Origin: Nocardioides mangrovi
GTDB lineage: Bacteria > Actinomycetota > Actinomycetes > Propionibacteriales > Nocardioidaceae
Assembly: GCF_020073815.1 (NCBI RefSeq)
Contig: NZ_JAIQZJ010000002.1
Coordinates: 124,001 to 188,000 of the forward strand
Length of the DNA: 64,000 nucleotides
Direction of reading: 5' to 3'
Shown here: in pieces, positions 41,655-51,144 of the stretch
Position numbering within the stretch: the stretch's first letter is position 1
Layout of the letters: every line of letters begins with the position of its first letter
Notes under the pieces: model-generated
Told to the model about the DNA's origin: nothing
Databases searched by the model: none
What the model saw: the letters and a program-made list of their open reading frames with translations, nothing else
Made by a program: the position numbers and the translations under genes

Positions 41655-43113
41655 AGGCGTCGGCCTCCGGGAGCGGGGCGGGTACGCCGATCGCCGGCAT
41701 GCCCAACGAGACCCCGGCCGGCGTGGCCGGGGCGGCGGTGCGCGCCGCCCAGGCGTCGCCCGAGCGGGTACGGCGGGCCGCGACGAAGGTGTCGGCGACC
41801 AGGTGGTGCGGCGCGGCGTACGTGATCTCCACGGTCACCATGTCGCCCGGCCGCACCTCGACGCCGGGCGGAGGCGCGAAGTGGACGAGCCGGTTGTCGG
41901 GGCCGCGACCGGAGAGCCGGTGGGTGTCCTTGTTCTTGCGGCCCTCGCCCTCGGCGACCATCAGCTCGACGCGGCGGCCGACGAGCGCCTTGTTCTCCTC
42001 CCAGGCGATCTGGTCGACCAGCGCGACGAGGCGCTCGTAGCGGTCCTTCACGACCGCGGGCGGGACCTGGTCCGGCAGCGTGGCGGCCGGGGTGCCGGGG
42101 CGCTTGGAGTACTGGAAGGTGAACGCGCTCGAGAAGCGCGACCTCGCGACGACGTCCAGCGTCTGCTGGAAGTCCTCCTCGGTCTCGCCGGGGAAGCCGA
42201 CGATGATGTCGGTGGTGATCGCCGCGTCCGGCATCGCGGCGCGGACCCGCTCGATGATGCCGAGGTACTTCGACGACCGGTAGGACCGGCGCATGTCCTT
42301 GAGCACCTTGTCGGAGCCGGACTGCAGCGGCATGTGCAGCTGCGGCATCACGGTGGGCGTCTCGGCCATCGCCTCGATGACGTCGTCGGTGAACTCCGCC
42401 GGGTGCGGGCTGGTGAAGCGCACCCGCTCGAGACCCTCGATCTCGCCGCACGCGCGAAGCAGCTTCGAGAAGGCCTGGCGGTCGCCGAACTCCACGCCGT
42501 ACGCGTTGACGTTCTGACCCAGCAGCGTGATCTCCGAGACCCCCTCGGCGACCAGGGCCTCGACCTCGGCGAGGATCTCGCCGGGCCGGCGGTCCTTCTC
42601 CTTGCCGCGCAGCGACGGGACGATGCAGAACGTGCAGGTGTTGTTGCAGCCCACCGACACCGACACCCACGCGGCGTACGCCGACTCGCGGCGGGTCGGC
42701 AGCGTGGACGGGAAGACCTCGAGCGACTCGAGGATCTCGACCTGGGCCTCCTCCTGCACGCGCGCCCGTTCGAGCAGCGCCGGCAGGGAGCCGATGTTGT
42801 GGGTGCCGAAGACGACGTCGACCCACGGAGCCTTCCGGGTGATCGTCGAGCGGTCCTTCTGCGCCAGGCAGCCGCCGACGGCGATCTGCATGCCCGGCGT
42901 CGCGGCCTTGATCGGCGCGAGGTGGCCGAGGTTGCCGTAGAGCTTGTTGTCGGCGTTCTCGCGCACCGCGCAGGTGTTGAAGACGACGACGTCCGCCTGC
43001 TCGCCCGTGGGGACGGCGGCGTAGCCCGCGTCCTCCAGCAGGCCGGAGAGCCGCTCGGAGTCGTGGACGTTCATCTGGCACCCGTAGGTGCGGACCTCGT
43101 ACGTGCGCGTCAT
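41644..43113 (-). CDS. miaB: tRNA-2-methylthio-N6-dimethylallyladenosine synthase
   Basis: 489 residues. N-terminal MTTase domain with cluster cysteines in [21 protein letters not shown] and [10 protein letters not shown]. The radical-SAM domain has [11 protein letters not shown], and a TRAM domain is at the C-terminus ([15 protein letters not shown] to [13 protein letters not shown]). A tail of about 45 residues, Ala/Pro-rich, follows. It adds the methylthio group to the base that MiaA prenylates. I chose the ATG before [10 protein letters not shown]; a TTG four codons earlier is possible. The gene is divergent from a PHP-type hydrolase and overlaps the S51 peptidase gene. Confidence 0.97.
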   Translation of the reverse strand: MTRTYEVRTYGCQMNVHDSERLSGLLEDAGYAAVPTGEQADVVVFNTCAVRENADNKLYGNLGHLAPIKAATPGMQIAVGGCLAQKDRSTITRKAPWVDVVFGTHNIGSLPALLERARVQEEAQVEILESLEVFPSTLPTRRESAYAAWVSVSVGCNNTCTFCIVPSLRGKEKDRRPGEILAEVEALVAEGVSEITLLGQNVNAYGVEFGDRQAFSKLLRACGEIEGLERVRFTSPHPAEFTDDVIEAMAETPTVMPQLHMPLQSGSDKVLKDMRRSYRSSKYLGIIERVRAAMPDAAITTDIIVGFPGETEEDFQQTLDVVARSRFSSAFTFQYSKRPGTPAATLPDQVPPAVVKDRYERLVALVDQIAWEENKALVGRRVELMVAEGEGRKNKDTHRLSGRGPDNRLVHFAPPPGVEVRPGDMVTVEITYAAPHHLVADTFVAARRTRSGDAWAARTAAPATPAGVSLGMPAIGVPAPLPEADACAR

Positions 43114-43185
43114 GACAGTCGACAAGGGTACGGCGCCCCTCCGTCCCACCCGAAACCCGCGACGACGGTCACATAGAGTGCGCGC

Positions 43186-44661
43186 GTGCAGCATCTCGAC
43201 CGTCGCTCCCTGCTCCTCTCCGGAGCCGGCGTCGCCACCACCGCGGCCCTGATGTCCTTCGCACCGGCGGCGGCCGGCGCGACGTCGACGCAGGTCTTCA
43301 AGGGCCACTTCGACCCGGGCAACGCGCGCGACTGGGTCTACCTGCCGATCGAGGTGCCGAAGGGGATCCGCTCGATCGAGGTGTCCTACACCCACGACCC
43401 GCCGCACGACACCGGCCTGGGCTACAGCCAGAACGTCATCGACCTCGGCGTCTTCGACCCGCAGGGCTTCCGCGGCTGGTCCGGCGGCGCCCGCGACCGC
43501 TTCAAGATCAGCCGCTCGAGCGCGACCCCGGGCTACCTCGCCGGTCCGGTCCGCCCCGGCACCTGGCGGGTCGCCCTGGGGCCCTACCAGATCGTGTCGC
43601 GCACGAAGTACGCCGTGACCGTGCGGCTGCACCACGGCGACCCGGCGCCGAAGTTCCATCCGCAGATCGCGCCGACGAGCACCGGTCTCGGCACCGGCTG
43701 GTACCGCGGCGACCTGCACGTGCACACCGTGCACTCCGACGGCGGGCAGACCCAGCAGGACGTGCTCGACTACGCGCGGGCCGCGGGCCTGGACTTCATC
43801 GGCAGCTCCGAGCACAACACCAGCTCGGCTCCGCTCACGTGGGGCAGGTACGTCGGCGACCTCGACGACTTCCTGGTCATCCCGGGCGAGGAGGTGACCA
43901 CCCGCTACGGGCACTGGCTCGCCATGGGCATGCCGGCGGGCACCTGGATCGACTGGCGCTACGCACCCCAGCCGAAGAAGGACAACAAGGCGCTGGCCAA
44001 GGCCACCGCGCAGGTCCGCGCGGCCGGCGGGCTCGCCATCGCCGCGCACCCCTACATCCCGGTGCCGTCGATCCGCTGGGACTTCGGCACCGACTTCGAG
44101 CACATGGACGCCGTCGAGGTGTGGAACGGCCCGTGGGACACCTACGACAACAAGGCCGTCGCGGAGTGGCACAAGCTGCTGGTCGCCGGGCGGCGGATCC
44201 CGGCCGTCGGCAACTCCGACAGCCACCAGCAGAGCCAGCAGATCGGCCTGGCGCAGACCGTCGTACGCGCTGAGTCCCTGGCGGTCACGGACCTGGTCGC
44301 CGGCTACCGGGGCGGCCACTCCTGGATCACCGGCTCCGCCGACGTCGACATCCCGGAGTTCACCGCCACCCTCGACGACGTGTCCGGCCAGTGCGGCGAC
44401 ACCGTGCCGAGCGGCCCCGACGACGAGGTGACGGTCCGGCTGACCGTCACCGGGGTGAGCGGCGCGACGGCCTCCCTGATCGGCCCGACGAGCACGCTGG
44501 CGCGCGCCGCTGCCGTCGACGGGACGATCACGCTGGAGACCCAGGTGCCGGGCGGCACCGCGTTCGTCCGCGTGGAGGTCCGCGGCGGCTCCACGTCGAC
44601 CAGCCCGATGCTGGCGCTCACCAACCCGATCTACCTGACGGCGGTCACTTCCGCGGCGTGA
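43186..44661 (+). CDS. Secreted CehA/McbA-family PHP metallohydrolase
   Basis: 491 residues. Tat signal ([19 protein letters not shown]) to about residue 35, an N-terminal beta-sandwich (about 40-160), then a PHP domain with [49 protein letters not shown] and VGNSDSHQQ, which supply the metal-binding His and Asp residues. The family includes the carbaryl hydrolases CehA and McbA, but most members act on unknown esters or phosphodiesters. A C-terminal beta domain ends it. The GTG lies exactly 6 bases after TAGAGT. Confidence 0.9.
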   Translation: MQHLDRRSLLLSGAGVATTAALMSFAPAAAGATSTQVFKGHFDPGNARDWVYLPIEVPKGIRSIEVSYTHDPPHDTGLGYSQNVIDLGVFDPQGFRGWSGGARDRFKISRSSATPGYLAGPVRPGTWRVALGPYQIVSRTKYAVTVRLHHGDPAPKFHPQIAPTSTGLGTGWYRGDLHVHTVHSDGGQTQQDVLDYARAAGLDFIGSSEHNTSSAPLTWGRYVGDLDDFLVIPGEEVTTRYGHWLAMGMPAGTWIDWRYAPQPKKDNKALAKATAQVRAAGGLAIAAHPYIPVPSIRWDFGTDFEHMDAVEVWNGPWDTYDNKAVAEWHKLLVAGRRIPAVGNSDSHQQSQQIGLAQTVVRAESLAVTDLVAGYRGGHSWITGSADVDIPEFTATLDDVSGQCGDTVPSGPDDEVTVRLTVTGVSGATASLIGPTSTLARAAAVDGTITLETQVPGGTAFVRVEVRGGSTSTSPMLALTNPIYLTAVTSAA

Positions 44662-45106
44662 CCCAGAGGCGGATGACGCCCTCGATCACCACGGTGCCGT
44701 CGTCGCGGACCCCGCGGACGCGCACCGGCAGGTTCGGGTCGGACCCCGTCCACTGCTCGGCGTCGGTCTCGGCGATGCAGGTGATGTCGCTGGTGGCCTT
44801 GGCGGTGTAGGCGACCTCCATGCCCTGGGGGATCCACCGCTTGTCGGCGGGGATGGTCGCCTCCGCCAGGGCGCCCATCGCGGCCTCGAGCCCGTTGCAG
44901 AGCGCGATGGCGTGCACGGTGCCGAGGTGGTTGTGCACCCGGCGCCGCTTGGGGATCACCAGCTCGGCGCGGTTGGGCTCGATCAGGGTGAAGCGCGGCC
45001 GGATCGAGGCGAAGTACGGCGCCTTCTGGGCGAAGAGGAGCGAGAACACGCGCTCCCCCAGCGGCAGCGGGGAGACCTTGGTCCACATCGTCAGCACCTG
45101 GCTCAT
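44645..45106 (-). CDS. Hotdog-fold thioesterase-like protein (DUF4442)
   Basis: 153 residues. Single hotdog domain: [49 protein letters not shown] (central helix) and AVYT-type strand [19 protein letters not shown]. Related to PaaI-like acyl-CoA thioesterases of the DUF4442 group. It may release CoA from an acyl-CoA made by the neighbouring catabolic cluster, but this is inference from position. It has the best promoter of the window (TTGGCA, 17 bp, TAATAT) ending 7 bases before the ATG. Last 17 bases overlap the convergent hydrolase gene. Confidence 0.85.
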   Translation of the reverse strand: MSQVLTMWTKVSPLPLGERVFSLLFAQKAPYFASIRPRFTLIEPNRAELVIPKRRRVHNHLGTVHAIALCNGLEAAMGALAEATIPADKRWIPQGMEVAYTAKATSDITCIAETDAEQWTGSDPNLPVRVRGVRDDGTVVIEGVIRLWVTPRK

Positions 45107-45113
45107 GCGGAGG

Positions 45114-45142
45114 ATATTACCCACGAGTAACCTTCGTGCCAA
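45114..45142 (-). promoter_or_regulatory. Near-consensus leaderless promoter
   Basis: TTGGCA (45142-45137), 17-bp spacer, TAATAT (45119-45114), then 7 bases to the ATG. With a usual start 6-7 bases after the -10 the mRNA would begin at the initiation codon. Confidence 0.75.
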
Positions 45143-45156
45143 TCGCGAGGAGCGCC

Positions 45157-45191
45157 GTGACAGGGCAACTCGCTGACTGTACGGTTAGCGA
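45157..45191 (+). promoter_or_regulatory. Promoter with overlapping 22-bp operator before the Rieske gene
   Basis: GTGACA (45157-45162), 17 bp, TACGGT (45180-45185), then 6 bases to the ATG. The imperfect palindrome TCGCTGACTGTACGGTTAGC-GA (45170-45191, 18 of 22 positions symmetric) covers the -10 and the expected start site. It contains CTGACTG, also found in the dyad before the TetR gene. Confidence 0.6.
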
Positions 45192-46310
45192 ATGACCGGC
45201 ACGATCCGGAAGACCCTGCCCGGAGTGGCCTACCACTCCGACGAGACCTACGCCGTCGACCGGGAGCGGGTCTTCTACCGCAACTGGATCTACGTCGGCC
45301 GCGCCGAGCGCGTGGCGAAGCCAGGCGCGTGGCTGCGGGTCGAGATCGCCGACGAGAGCATCCTCGTCGTGCGCGGCAAGGACGAGCAGCTGCGCGGCTT
45401 CTACAACGTCTGCCGCCACCGCGGCTCCCGGATCTGCGACGACGAGCAGGGCGAGGTGCGCAGCCATCTCCGCTGCCCCTACCACGCGTGGGGCTACGCG
45501 CTCGACGGCACGCTCGTGACCACGCCGATGATCGAGAAGGACGAGATCGACCGCGAGTCGACCTCGCTCTGGCCGGTCCACGTCGACGTCTGGGAGGGCT
45601 TCGTCTTCGTCAACCTCTCGCGCGAGGAGCCGCGCTCGCTGGTGGAGCACCTCGCCGACCAGCAGGACGACCCGCTCAGCCTCGGCCGGTTCGGCCTGGC
45701 CGACCTCCGCATCGCTCGGATCACCGTCAACGAGGTCCAGGCCAACTGGAAGATCGTCATCGAGAACTACAACGAGTGCCTGCACTGCCCGACGATCCAC
45801 CCGGAGCTCGTCGCCGTCGTCCCGGCGTACAAGCGGGGCGACATCTTCGAGGACGGCCGCCACGACGGCGGCGTCTCGCTCGCCGACGGGCGTACGGCGA
45901 TCGTCGACGACCCGCGGCTGCGGCTGCCGCTGCTGCCGGGCTTCCACCAGGCCGGCGGCCAGGGCAGCCAGGGCGGCGATCCGGAGTCCTACTACGGCGC
46001 CGGCGTCTACCCGACGATGTTCCTCGACGTCGACGGGTCGAGCTGCCTGGCCACCGCGGTCTTCCCGACCGGGCCGCAGAGCTGCCGGCTCGTGACGGAG
46101 TACCTCTTCAGCCCCGAGGCGATCGCGGACCCGGCCTTCGACCCGTCCCCGGTCGTGGAGTTCAACGAGCGGGTGACCCGGCAGGACAACGAGGCGTGCG
46201 AGCGGGTGCAGCGCGGCGTCACCTCACGGGCCTTCGACCACGGCGTCTTCCCGGCAAAGGACTCCTGGGTCCACGGCTTCGACCAGCGCTACCTGCGCGA
46301 CGTCACCTGA
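45192..46310 (+). CDS. Rieske aromatic-ring-hydroxylating/N-demethylating oxygenase, alpha subunit
   Basis: 372 residues. Rieske 2Fe-2S centre in FYNVCRHRGSRIC and LRCPYHAWGYALDG (about 76-103). The mononuclear iron site is in IVIENYNECLHCPTIHPEL, and a late aspartate completes the triad. The NYNECLHC pattern is shared with oxygenases acting on quaternary amines (glycine betaine, carnitine, stachydrine) as well as aromatic ones. No reductase or ferredoxin gene is adjacent. It is monocistronic, but its operator resembles that of the TetR-led operon 2 kb downstream, so I place it in that regulon. Ends 22 bases antisense into the acyl-CoA synthetase gene. Confidence 0.92.
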   Translation: MTGTIRKTLPGVAYHSDETYAVDRERVFYRNWIYVGRAERVAKPGAWLRVEIADESILVVRGKDEQLRGFYNVCRHRGSRICDDEQGEVRSHLRCPYHAWGYALDGTLVTTPMIEKDEIDRESTSLWPVHVDVWEGFVFVNLSREEPRSLVEHLADQQDDPLSLGRFGLADLRIARITVNEVQANWKIVIENYNECLHCPTIHPELVAVVPAYKRGDIFEDGRHDGGVSLADGRTAIVDDPRLRLPLLPGFHQAGGQGSQGGDPESYYGAGVYPTMFLDVDGSSCLATAVFPTGPQSCRLVTEYLFSPEAIADPAFDPSPVVEFNERVTRQDNEACERVQRGVTSRAFDHGVFPAKDSWVHGFDQRYLRDVT

Positions 46311-48406
46311 CCGTCAGCCACGACGCGGGCGTCGAGCGCCAGCACCCCCGAGGGGCCGGCCAGCACCGGGTTGAGCTCGAGCTCGACGAGCTCGGGATGG
46401 GCGGCCGCGACGACCGAGACCCGGCTGACCAGGTCGGCCAGCGCATCGAGGTCGACCGGCGCCCGACCCCGGACACCCGCGAGGACCGCGGCGCCGCGCA
46501 GCGTCAGCAGCAGGTCGCGGGCCGCGGCCGGCGTCACGGGCGCGATCGCGCAGGCCGTGTCGCCGAGCACCTCGGTCAGGACGCCGCCGAGCCCGACCAT
46601 GACCACGGGCCCGAACGTGCGGTCGCGCACGGCGCCGACGATCAGCTCGACCCCGACGTCGAGGTCGGCCATCTCCTCCACAGAGACCGCGGGCGGAGCC
46701 AGGCGCGCGACCAGGTCGTCGTACGCCGCCTCCGCGGCCGCGCGGTCCGCCAGGCCCAGGACCACGCCGCCGCCCTCGGACTTGTGCAGCCGGCCGGTCG
46801 CCTTGAGCACGACCGGGTAGCCCATCGCCGCCAGGGCACGGTCCAGCTCGCCGGCGTCGGTCACCGTGCGCTGGGTCGGGAACGCGATCCCGACGTCGGC
46901 GAAGAGCGCCCGCGCCGCGTCGTACGACGTGGCGGCGACGGGCGGCCCGGGCGGCGGCAGCGGCTCGGCGAGTCCCGACGGCGAGCGCTCGCACAGCCCG
47001 GCGAGCACCGCGCAGGCTCGATCGACGTCGCGGTGGACGGGGATCCCGGCGGCGCGCAGCAGCTCGGCCGACGGGCTCGTCGGGTGGATGGTCTGCACGA
47101 CCAGCGGCTTGTCCTGGGCCGCGACGCTCGCCGCCATCCGCGCCGCCGCCGCGAGCTCGGGCGCGGTGAGGTTGGACTGCTCGGTGGAGTAGCCGCCGAA
47201 GAAGCCGGTGAGGAGGACTCCGTCGACCTGGCCCGAGGCGAGCAGCAGCTCGACGCCGCGGGCATAGCTGGCCACGTCCTGCTCCCCCGCCCCGGCGAGG
47301 TCGACCGGGTTGCTGACGGTGGCCTGGCCCCAGAGGGCGGCCGCGAGGTCGTCGGTGAGCCCACTCGTCAGCGCCGGGGTGCTGAGCCCGGCTGCCGCGA
47401 GCGCGTCGGCGGCGACGGCGCCGTGCCCACCACCGTCGGTGAGGATCGCGACCCGGCGGCCGGCCATCCGGCGGGGTGCGCGCAGCGCCACCAGCAGGTC
47501 GGCCAGCTGCGTCGGGTGGTCCACGCGGTGCGCACCGGACGCCGCGCAGGCGGCGTCGACCACCATCGACGAGCTCGTGAGCGACCCGGTGTGGGAGGCC
47601 GCGCCGCGGATGGCCGCCTCGCTGCGCCCCGGTGCGAGCAGGACCAGAGGCTTGCCGGCGTCCCGCAGCGCGCGGGCGGCTTCGAGGAACGCGCGGCCAT
47701 CCCCGACGTCCTCGGTGTAGACCGCGACCGCGCGGGTCCCCGCGTGGTGGACGCAGGCGCGCAGGAAGTCGACGAGCCCCAGGTCGGCCTGGTTGCCGAG
47801 CGAGACGAACCGCGAGACGCCGAGGCCCCGGTCGGCGAGCAGCCCCGCGAGGTCGAGCACGAGGTTGCCGCTCTGACTGAGGACGGCGACGTCGCCGGGC
47901 GGCAGCTCGGCGTGGGCGAGCTGCAGGCCGGAGCCGGTGTCGACGATGCCGAGGCAGTTGGGCCCGAGCAGGACGGCTCCGCCCGCACGGGCGACCGCGA
48001 GTGCCTCGGCCTCGAGCCGCGCGCCCTCGGCGCCGGACTCCGCGAGCCCGGCCGTGATCCCGACCAGCGCCCGGGCGCCGGCCGCCACCGCGTCGGTCAC
48101 CGCGGCGACGAAGCCGCCGGCCGGCACGCAGAGCACGGCCAGGTCCACCCGTTGCTCGGCGGCCGCGGCGGCCGCCACCGCCGAGGGGTACGTCGGCCGG
48201 CCCAGCACCTCGCCGCCGCTGCGGTTGACGAGCAGCACGGTCCGGTCGCCCGGCGAGGAGAGGGCACGGCGGCTGAGGATGTGGCCCCACTTCGCGGAGT
48301 CGGCGCTGGCGCCGACGATCGCGACCGTCCGGGGCGAGAAGAGCGCGTCCAGGGGCCCGGCCATCGGGCCGGGCGACGCCGGCCCCGGTGACCCTTGACG
48401 CCTCAT
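46289..48406 (-). CDS. ADP-forming acyl-CoA synthetase (acetate-CoA ligase family)
   Basis: 705 residues, the fused alpha-beta form. N-terminal CoA-binding Rossmann fold (FSPRTVAIVGASADSAKWG), a central ligase part with the phospho-histidine in GAASHTGSL, and a C-terminal ATP-grasp (about 480-700: GYPVVLKATGRLHKSEGGGV, VEEMADLDVGVELIVGAVRD, ELELNPVLAG). It interconverts acyl-CoA, ADP and phosphate with free acid and ATP. Here it probably activates the acid intermediate of the neighbouring pathway. It is divergent from TetR over a 55-bp gap holding the dyad, and TAGGGT lies 7 bases before its ATG. Confidence 0.9.
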   Translation of the reverse strand: MRRQGSPGPASPGPMAGPLDALFSPRTVAIVGASADSAKWGHILSRRALSSPGDRTVLLVNRSGGEVLGRPTYPSAVAAAAAAEQRVDLAVLCVPAGGFVAAVTDAVAAGARALVGITAGLAESGAEGARLEAEALAVARAGGAVLLGPNCLGIVDTGSGLQLAHAELPPGDVAVLSQSGNLVLDLAGLLADRGLGVSRFVSLGNQADLGLVDFLRACVHHAGTRAVAVYTEDVGDGRAFLEAARALRDAGKPLVLLAPGRSEAAIRGAASHTGSLTSSSMVVDAACAASGAHRVDHPTQLADLLVALRAPRRMAGRRVAILTDGGGHGAVAADALAAAGLSTPALTSGLTDDLAAALWGQATVSNPVDLAGAGEQDVASYARGVELLLASGQVDGVLLTGFFGGYSTEQSNLTAPELAAAARMAASVAAQDKPLVVQTIHPTSPSAELLRAAGIPVHRDVDRACAVLAGLCERSPSGLAEPLPPPGPPVAATSYDAARALFADVGIAFPTQRTVTDAGELDRALAAMGYPVVLKATGRLHKSEGGGVVLGLADRAAAEAAYDDLVARLAPPAVSVEEMADLDVGVELIVGAVRDRTFGPVVMVGLGGVLTEVLGDTACAIAPVTPAAARDLLLTLRGAAVLAGVRGRAPVDLDALADLVSRVSVVAAAHPELVELELNPVLAGPSGVLALDARVVADGQVTSRR

Positions 48407-48426
48407 CGGGGCGACCCTAGCATCGC

Positions 48427-48446
48427 CTGACTGATTGACCAGTCAG
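48427..48446. promoter_or_regulatory. 20-bp TetR-type operator
   Basis: CTGACTG-ATTGAC-CAGTCAG: perfect 7-bp arms and a 6-base centre, 15 bases before the TetR start and directly behind the -10 of the divergent synthetase gene. A single repressor here could control both directions. Confidence 0.7.
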
Positions 48447-48461
48447 ATTCACGGAGGTCGC

Positions 48462-49133
48462 GTGCCGGACAGCAGGAGCCCCAGGAACCAGCGCGAGCAG
48501 GCGGCCGCCGACGCACGCGACAAGATCCTGGCCGCCGCGGCGGAGGTCATCGTGCGCGACGGCCTGGCCCAGGTGCGGATGGCCGCGATCGCCCGGACGG
48601 CGGGGGTCTCCTCCGGGCTGCTCCACTACCACTTCGACACCAAGGAGCAGCTCTTCGGCGAGGTGCTGCGCTACTCCCACGCCGTCTCCGCCGAGCTCAA
48701 CCAGCTCGCGATGGACAACGCCGGCGAGGACCCGGCCGAGCGGCTGTCGTCGTTCCTCGACCGGTGCCTGCCCAGCGACCACCAGCGCGCCGACGAGTGG
48801 CTGCTCTGGCAGGAGCTCGCGCTGCTCTGCATCCGCGACCCGCACCTGGCGAAGGTGGGCACGGACCTCTACGAGGACCTCTACGTCACCGTCGCCGACA
48901 TCGTCCGCGAGGGCGTCGCCACCGGGGTGTTCACGACCACGCTCGACCCCCGCTTCCTGGCCGAGACGGCGGTCGCACTCACCGACGGCCTCGGCGAGCG
49001 CGTCCTCGCCCGCGACCCCAACCTGGGGATCGAGGAGGCCCGGGCCGCGATCGCCACCGCGGTGGGGATCCTGGTCGGTCACGACGGGCCGTTGCCGGCC
49101 CCGACGCCCTTCCGAGGCGGGGCCGAGGCGTGA
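48462..49133 (+). CDS. TetR family transcriptional repressor
   Basis: 223 residues. HTH in ILAAAAEVIVRDGLAQVRMAAIARTAGVSSGLLHYHF (about 20-57), followed by a TetR_C ligand domain similar to BetI-type regulators. It is the first gene of the operon and overlaps the binding-protein gene by GTGA, so it is produced with the transporter. Its own dyad lies just upstream. Likely effector: the imported amine or a CoA ester from it. The GTG has GGAGGTCGC before it; an upstream ATG at the dyad is less likely. Confidence 0.92.
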   Translation: MPDSRSPRNQREQAAADARDKILAAAAEVIVRDGLAQVRMAAIARTAGVSSGLLHYHFDTKEQLFGEVLRYSHAVSAELNQLAMDNAGEDPAERLSSFLDRCLPSDHQRADEWLLWQELALLCIRDPHLAKVGTDLYEDLYVTVADIVREGVATGVFTTTLDPRFLAETAVALTDGLGERVLARDPNLGIEEARAAIATAVGILVGHDGPLPAPTPFRGGAEA

Positions 49134-50272
49134 CCCGGCGCCCCGGCCTCGAGCTGCCCCGCCCGACCCGGCGGGGCCTCCTGGCCGGCGGCCTCGCGCT
49201 GGGCGCGTCGATGACGCTCCCCGGCTGCGCCTACATCCGCGACGACGCCCCGACCGACGCGCCGCTCCCGGAGTCCGCGAAGGCCGAGATCGACGGCGAC
49301 CTCGTCTACTTCAACTGGGCCGACTACCTCGCGCCGAGCGTCGTGAAGGGCTTCGAGCAGGAGTACGGCGTCAAGGTCATCGAGTCCAACTACGACTCGA
49401 TGGAGGGCATGTACGCCAAGCTCGCCGCGGGCAACCAGTACGACGTGGTCTTCCCGATCGCCAAGTGGGTGGTCAAGCTGCGCCAGGAGGGGAAGGTTCG
49501 GCAGATCGACCACGACCAGCTCGAGAACGCCCACCAGGTCTTCTACTCGGGCTCCTACTTCAACAACCCCTGGTACGACGCGGGCTCGAAGGTCTCGATC
49601 CCCTTCACCGTCTACAAGACGGGGATCGGCTGGCGCACCGACCGGGTCTCGTCGATGACCGGCAGCTGGAAGGACCTCTGGAACGACGAGGCCCGCGGCC
49701 ACATCTTCACCCTCGACGACCAGGACGAGGCGCTGGCGATGGCCGCGCTGCTGCTCGGCTACGACGTCAACACGGCCGACCCGTCCGAGCTCGGCGACAT
49801 CAAGGACCTGCTGATCAGCCAGAAGGACTACCTCCGCGCGTACTCCTCCGACGACATCAACAACATGATGAGTGGCGACGCCTGGGTCCACCACATGTGG
49901 AGCGGCGACGTCCTCTACCTCCGCCAGGGGCTGGCCGACGACCCCACGACGTTCGACTTCGAGGCGCCGAGCGAGGGCGTGCCGATCAACTCCGACACCT
50001 ACGTCATCCCCACCAACGCCAAGCACCCCGGCACCGCGATGGTCTTCATCGACTACCTGCTGCGTCCCGAGAACGCCATCAAGAACATGCACTACCTCTA
50101 CTACCCCTTCCCGGTGAAGGACGCGCTGCCGGCGTTCGCGGAGCTGGCCAAGGACGTGCCGGCCTGCAACGTCGAGATCTCCGACCTCGAGAACGAGAAC
50201 GTCTTCCGGCTCCTCAGTGCCGAGGAGACGCAGCGCCGCGCGGCGGTGTGGACGGAGGTGAAGGCGAGCTGA
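49130..50272 (+). CDS. Polyamine-type ABC transporter substrate-binding lipoprotein
   Basis: 380 residues. It carries both a twin-arginine pattern (TRRGLLAGGLALGASM) and a lipobox (LPGC), so it is a Tat-exported lipoprotein. The mature part resembles PotD/PotF: DLVYFNWADYLAPSVVKGFEQEYG, ESNYDSMEGMYAKLAAG, YDVVFPIAKW, PFTVYKTGIGWRTD and ENAIKNMHYLYYPFP. Such proteins bind putrescine, spermidine or related cations. It is the start of a four-gene transporter (binding protein, two permeases, ATPase), all overlapping. Confidence 0.92.
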   Translation: MTRRPGLELPRPTRRGLLAGGLALGASMTLPGCAYIRDDAPTDAPLPESAKAEIDGDLVYFNWADYLAPSVVKGFEQEYGVKVIESNYDSMEGMYAKLAAGNQYDVVFPIAKWVVKLRQEGKVRQIDHDQLENAHQVFYSGSYFNNPWYDAGSKVSIPFTVYKTGIGWRTDRVSSMTGSWKDLWNDEARGHIFTLDDQDEALAMAALLLGYDVNTADPSELGDIKDLLISQKDYLRAYSSDDINNMMSGDAWVHHMWSGDVLYLRQGLADDPTTFDFEAPSEGVPINSDTYVIPTNAKHPGTAMVFIDYLLRPENAIKNMHYLYYPFPVKDALPAFAELAKDVPACNVEISDLENENVFRLLSAEETQRRAAVWTEVKAS

Positions 50273-51144
50273 TGTCCGAGGTGGCGGTGAAGCGGCGATC
50301 GGCCCAGCGAACCTCGCTGTGGGGTTGGCTGCTCGCGCTGCCGACGGCCTGGATGGTCGCGTTCTTCGTGTCCAGCATGGCGATCATCGTGCTGCTCTCC
50401 TTCGGCCGCACCACCAACGACGGCTACCCCGTCTTCGCCACCAGCACCGCCAACTACCGGGCGATCTGGAACGAGGTCTACCTCGAGCTCTTCCTGCGCT
50501 CCCTGACCTACGCCGTCGCGACGGTGGTCATCTCGGTGCTGATCGCCTACCCGGTCGCCTACACGATCGCCCTGCACGGCGGCCGCTACAAGAACGCCCT
50601 GATCGCGGCGATCGTGGTCCCGTTCTTCGCCAGCTACCTCGTCCGGATGTACGCCTGGAAGGCGCTGCTCTCCGACGACGGCCTGGTCAACAGCGGGCTG
50701 CGGCACTCCGGCCTGACCGACGGAGTCACGTTCCTCAACACGCCGTACGCCGTGGTCGGCGGGCTGGTCTACGGCTTCGTGGTCTTCACGATCCTGCCGG
50801 TCTACGCCTCCCTCGAGCGGCTCGACACCTCGCTCATCGAGGCCGGCAAGGACCTCTACCACAGCCCGATGCGCACCTTCTTCACCGTCACGCTGCCGGC
50901 GACGCGGGCCGGGCTGTACGGCGGGGTGCTGCTGGTCTTCCTGCCCGCGCTCGGCGACTTCGTCAGCGCGCAGCTGCTGGGCGGCGCCAACACCTACATG
51001 ATGGGCAACCTCGTCCAGCAGCAGTTCGCCGAGGGACAGAACTGGCCGCTGGGCTCGGCGCTCACCGTCGGCATGATGGCCGCCCTGACCGTGCTGATGG
51101 TCGCCTACCTGCGCGCCACCTCGACCCAGAGGCGTGAGTCCTAG
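50272..51144 (+). CDS. ABC transporter permease (PotB-like)
   Basis: 290 residues with six membrane helices, first at about 18-42. The cytoplasmic EAA-type loop is SLIEAGKDLYHSPMRTFFTVTLP. The pattern IPVFxSYLVRMYAWKALL, here PFFASYLVRMYAWKALL, is typical of PotB/PotH permeases for polyamine-like substrates. TGATG overlap with the binding-protein gene and GTG overlap with the next permease. Confidence 0.93.
   Translation: MSEVAVKRRSAQRTSLWGWLLALPTAWMVAFFVSSMAIIVLLSFGRTTNDGYPVFATSTANYRAIWNEVYLELFLRSLTYAVATVVISVLIAYPVAYTIALHGGRYKNALIAAIVVPFFASYLVRMYAWKALLSDDGLVNSGLRHSGLTDGVTFLNTPYAVVGGLVYGFVVFTILPVYASLERLDTSLIEAGKDLYHSPMRTFFTVTLPATRAGLYGGVLLVFLPALGDFVSAQLLGGANTYMMGNLVQQQFAEGQNWPLGSALTVGMMAALTVLMVAYLRATSTQRRES

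Noticed and set aside
45329..48391. Open frame of about 1,000 codons on the plus strand
   Set aside because: Out-of-frame reading of the Rieske gene continued antisense through the acyl-CoA synthetase gene; no motif.
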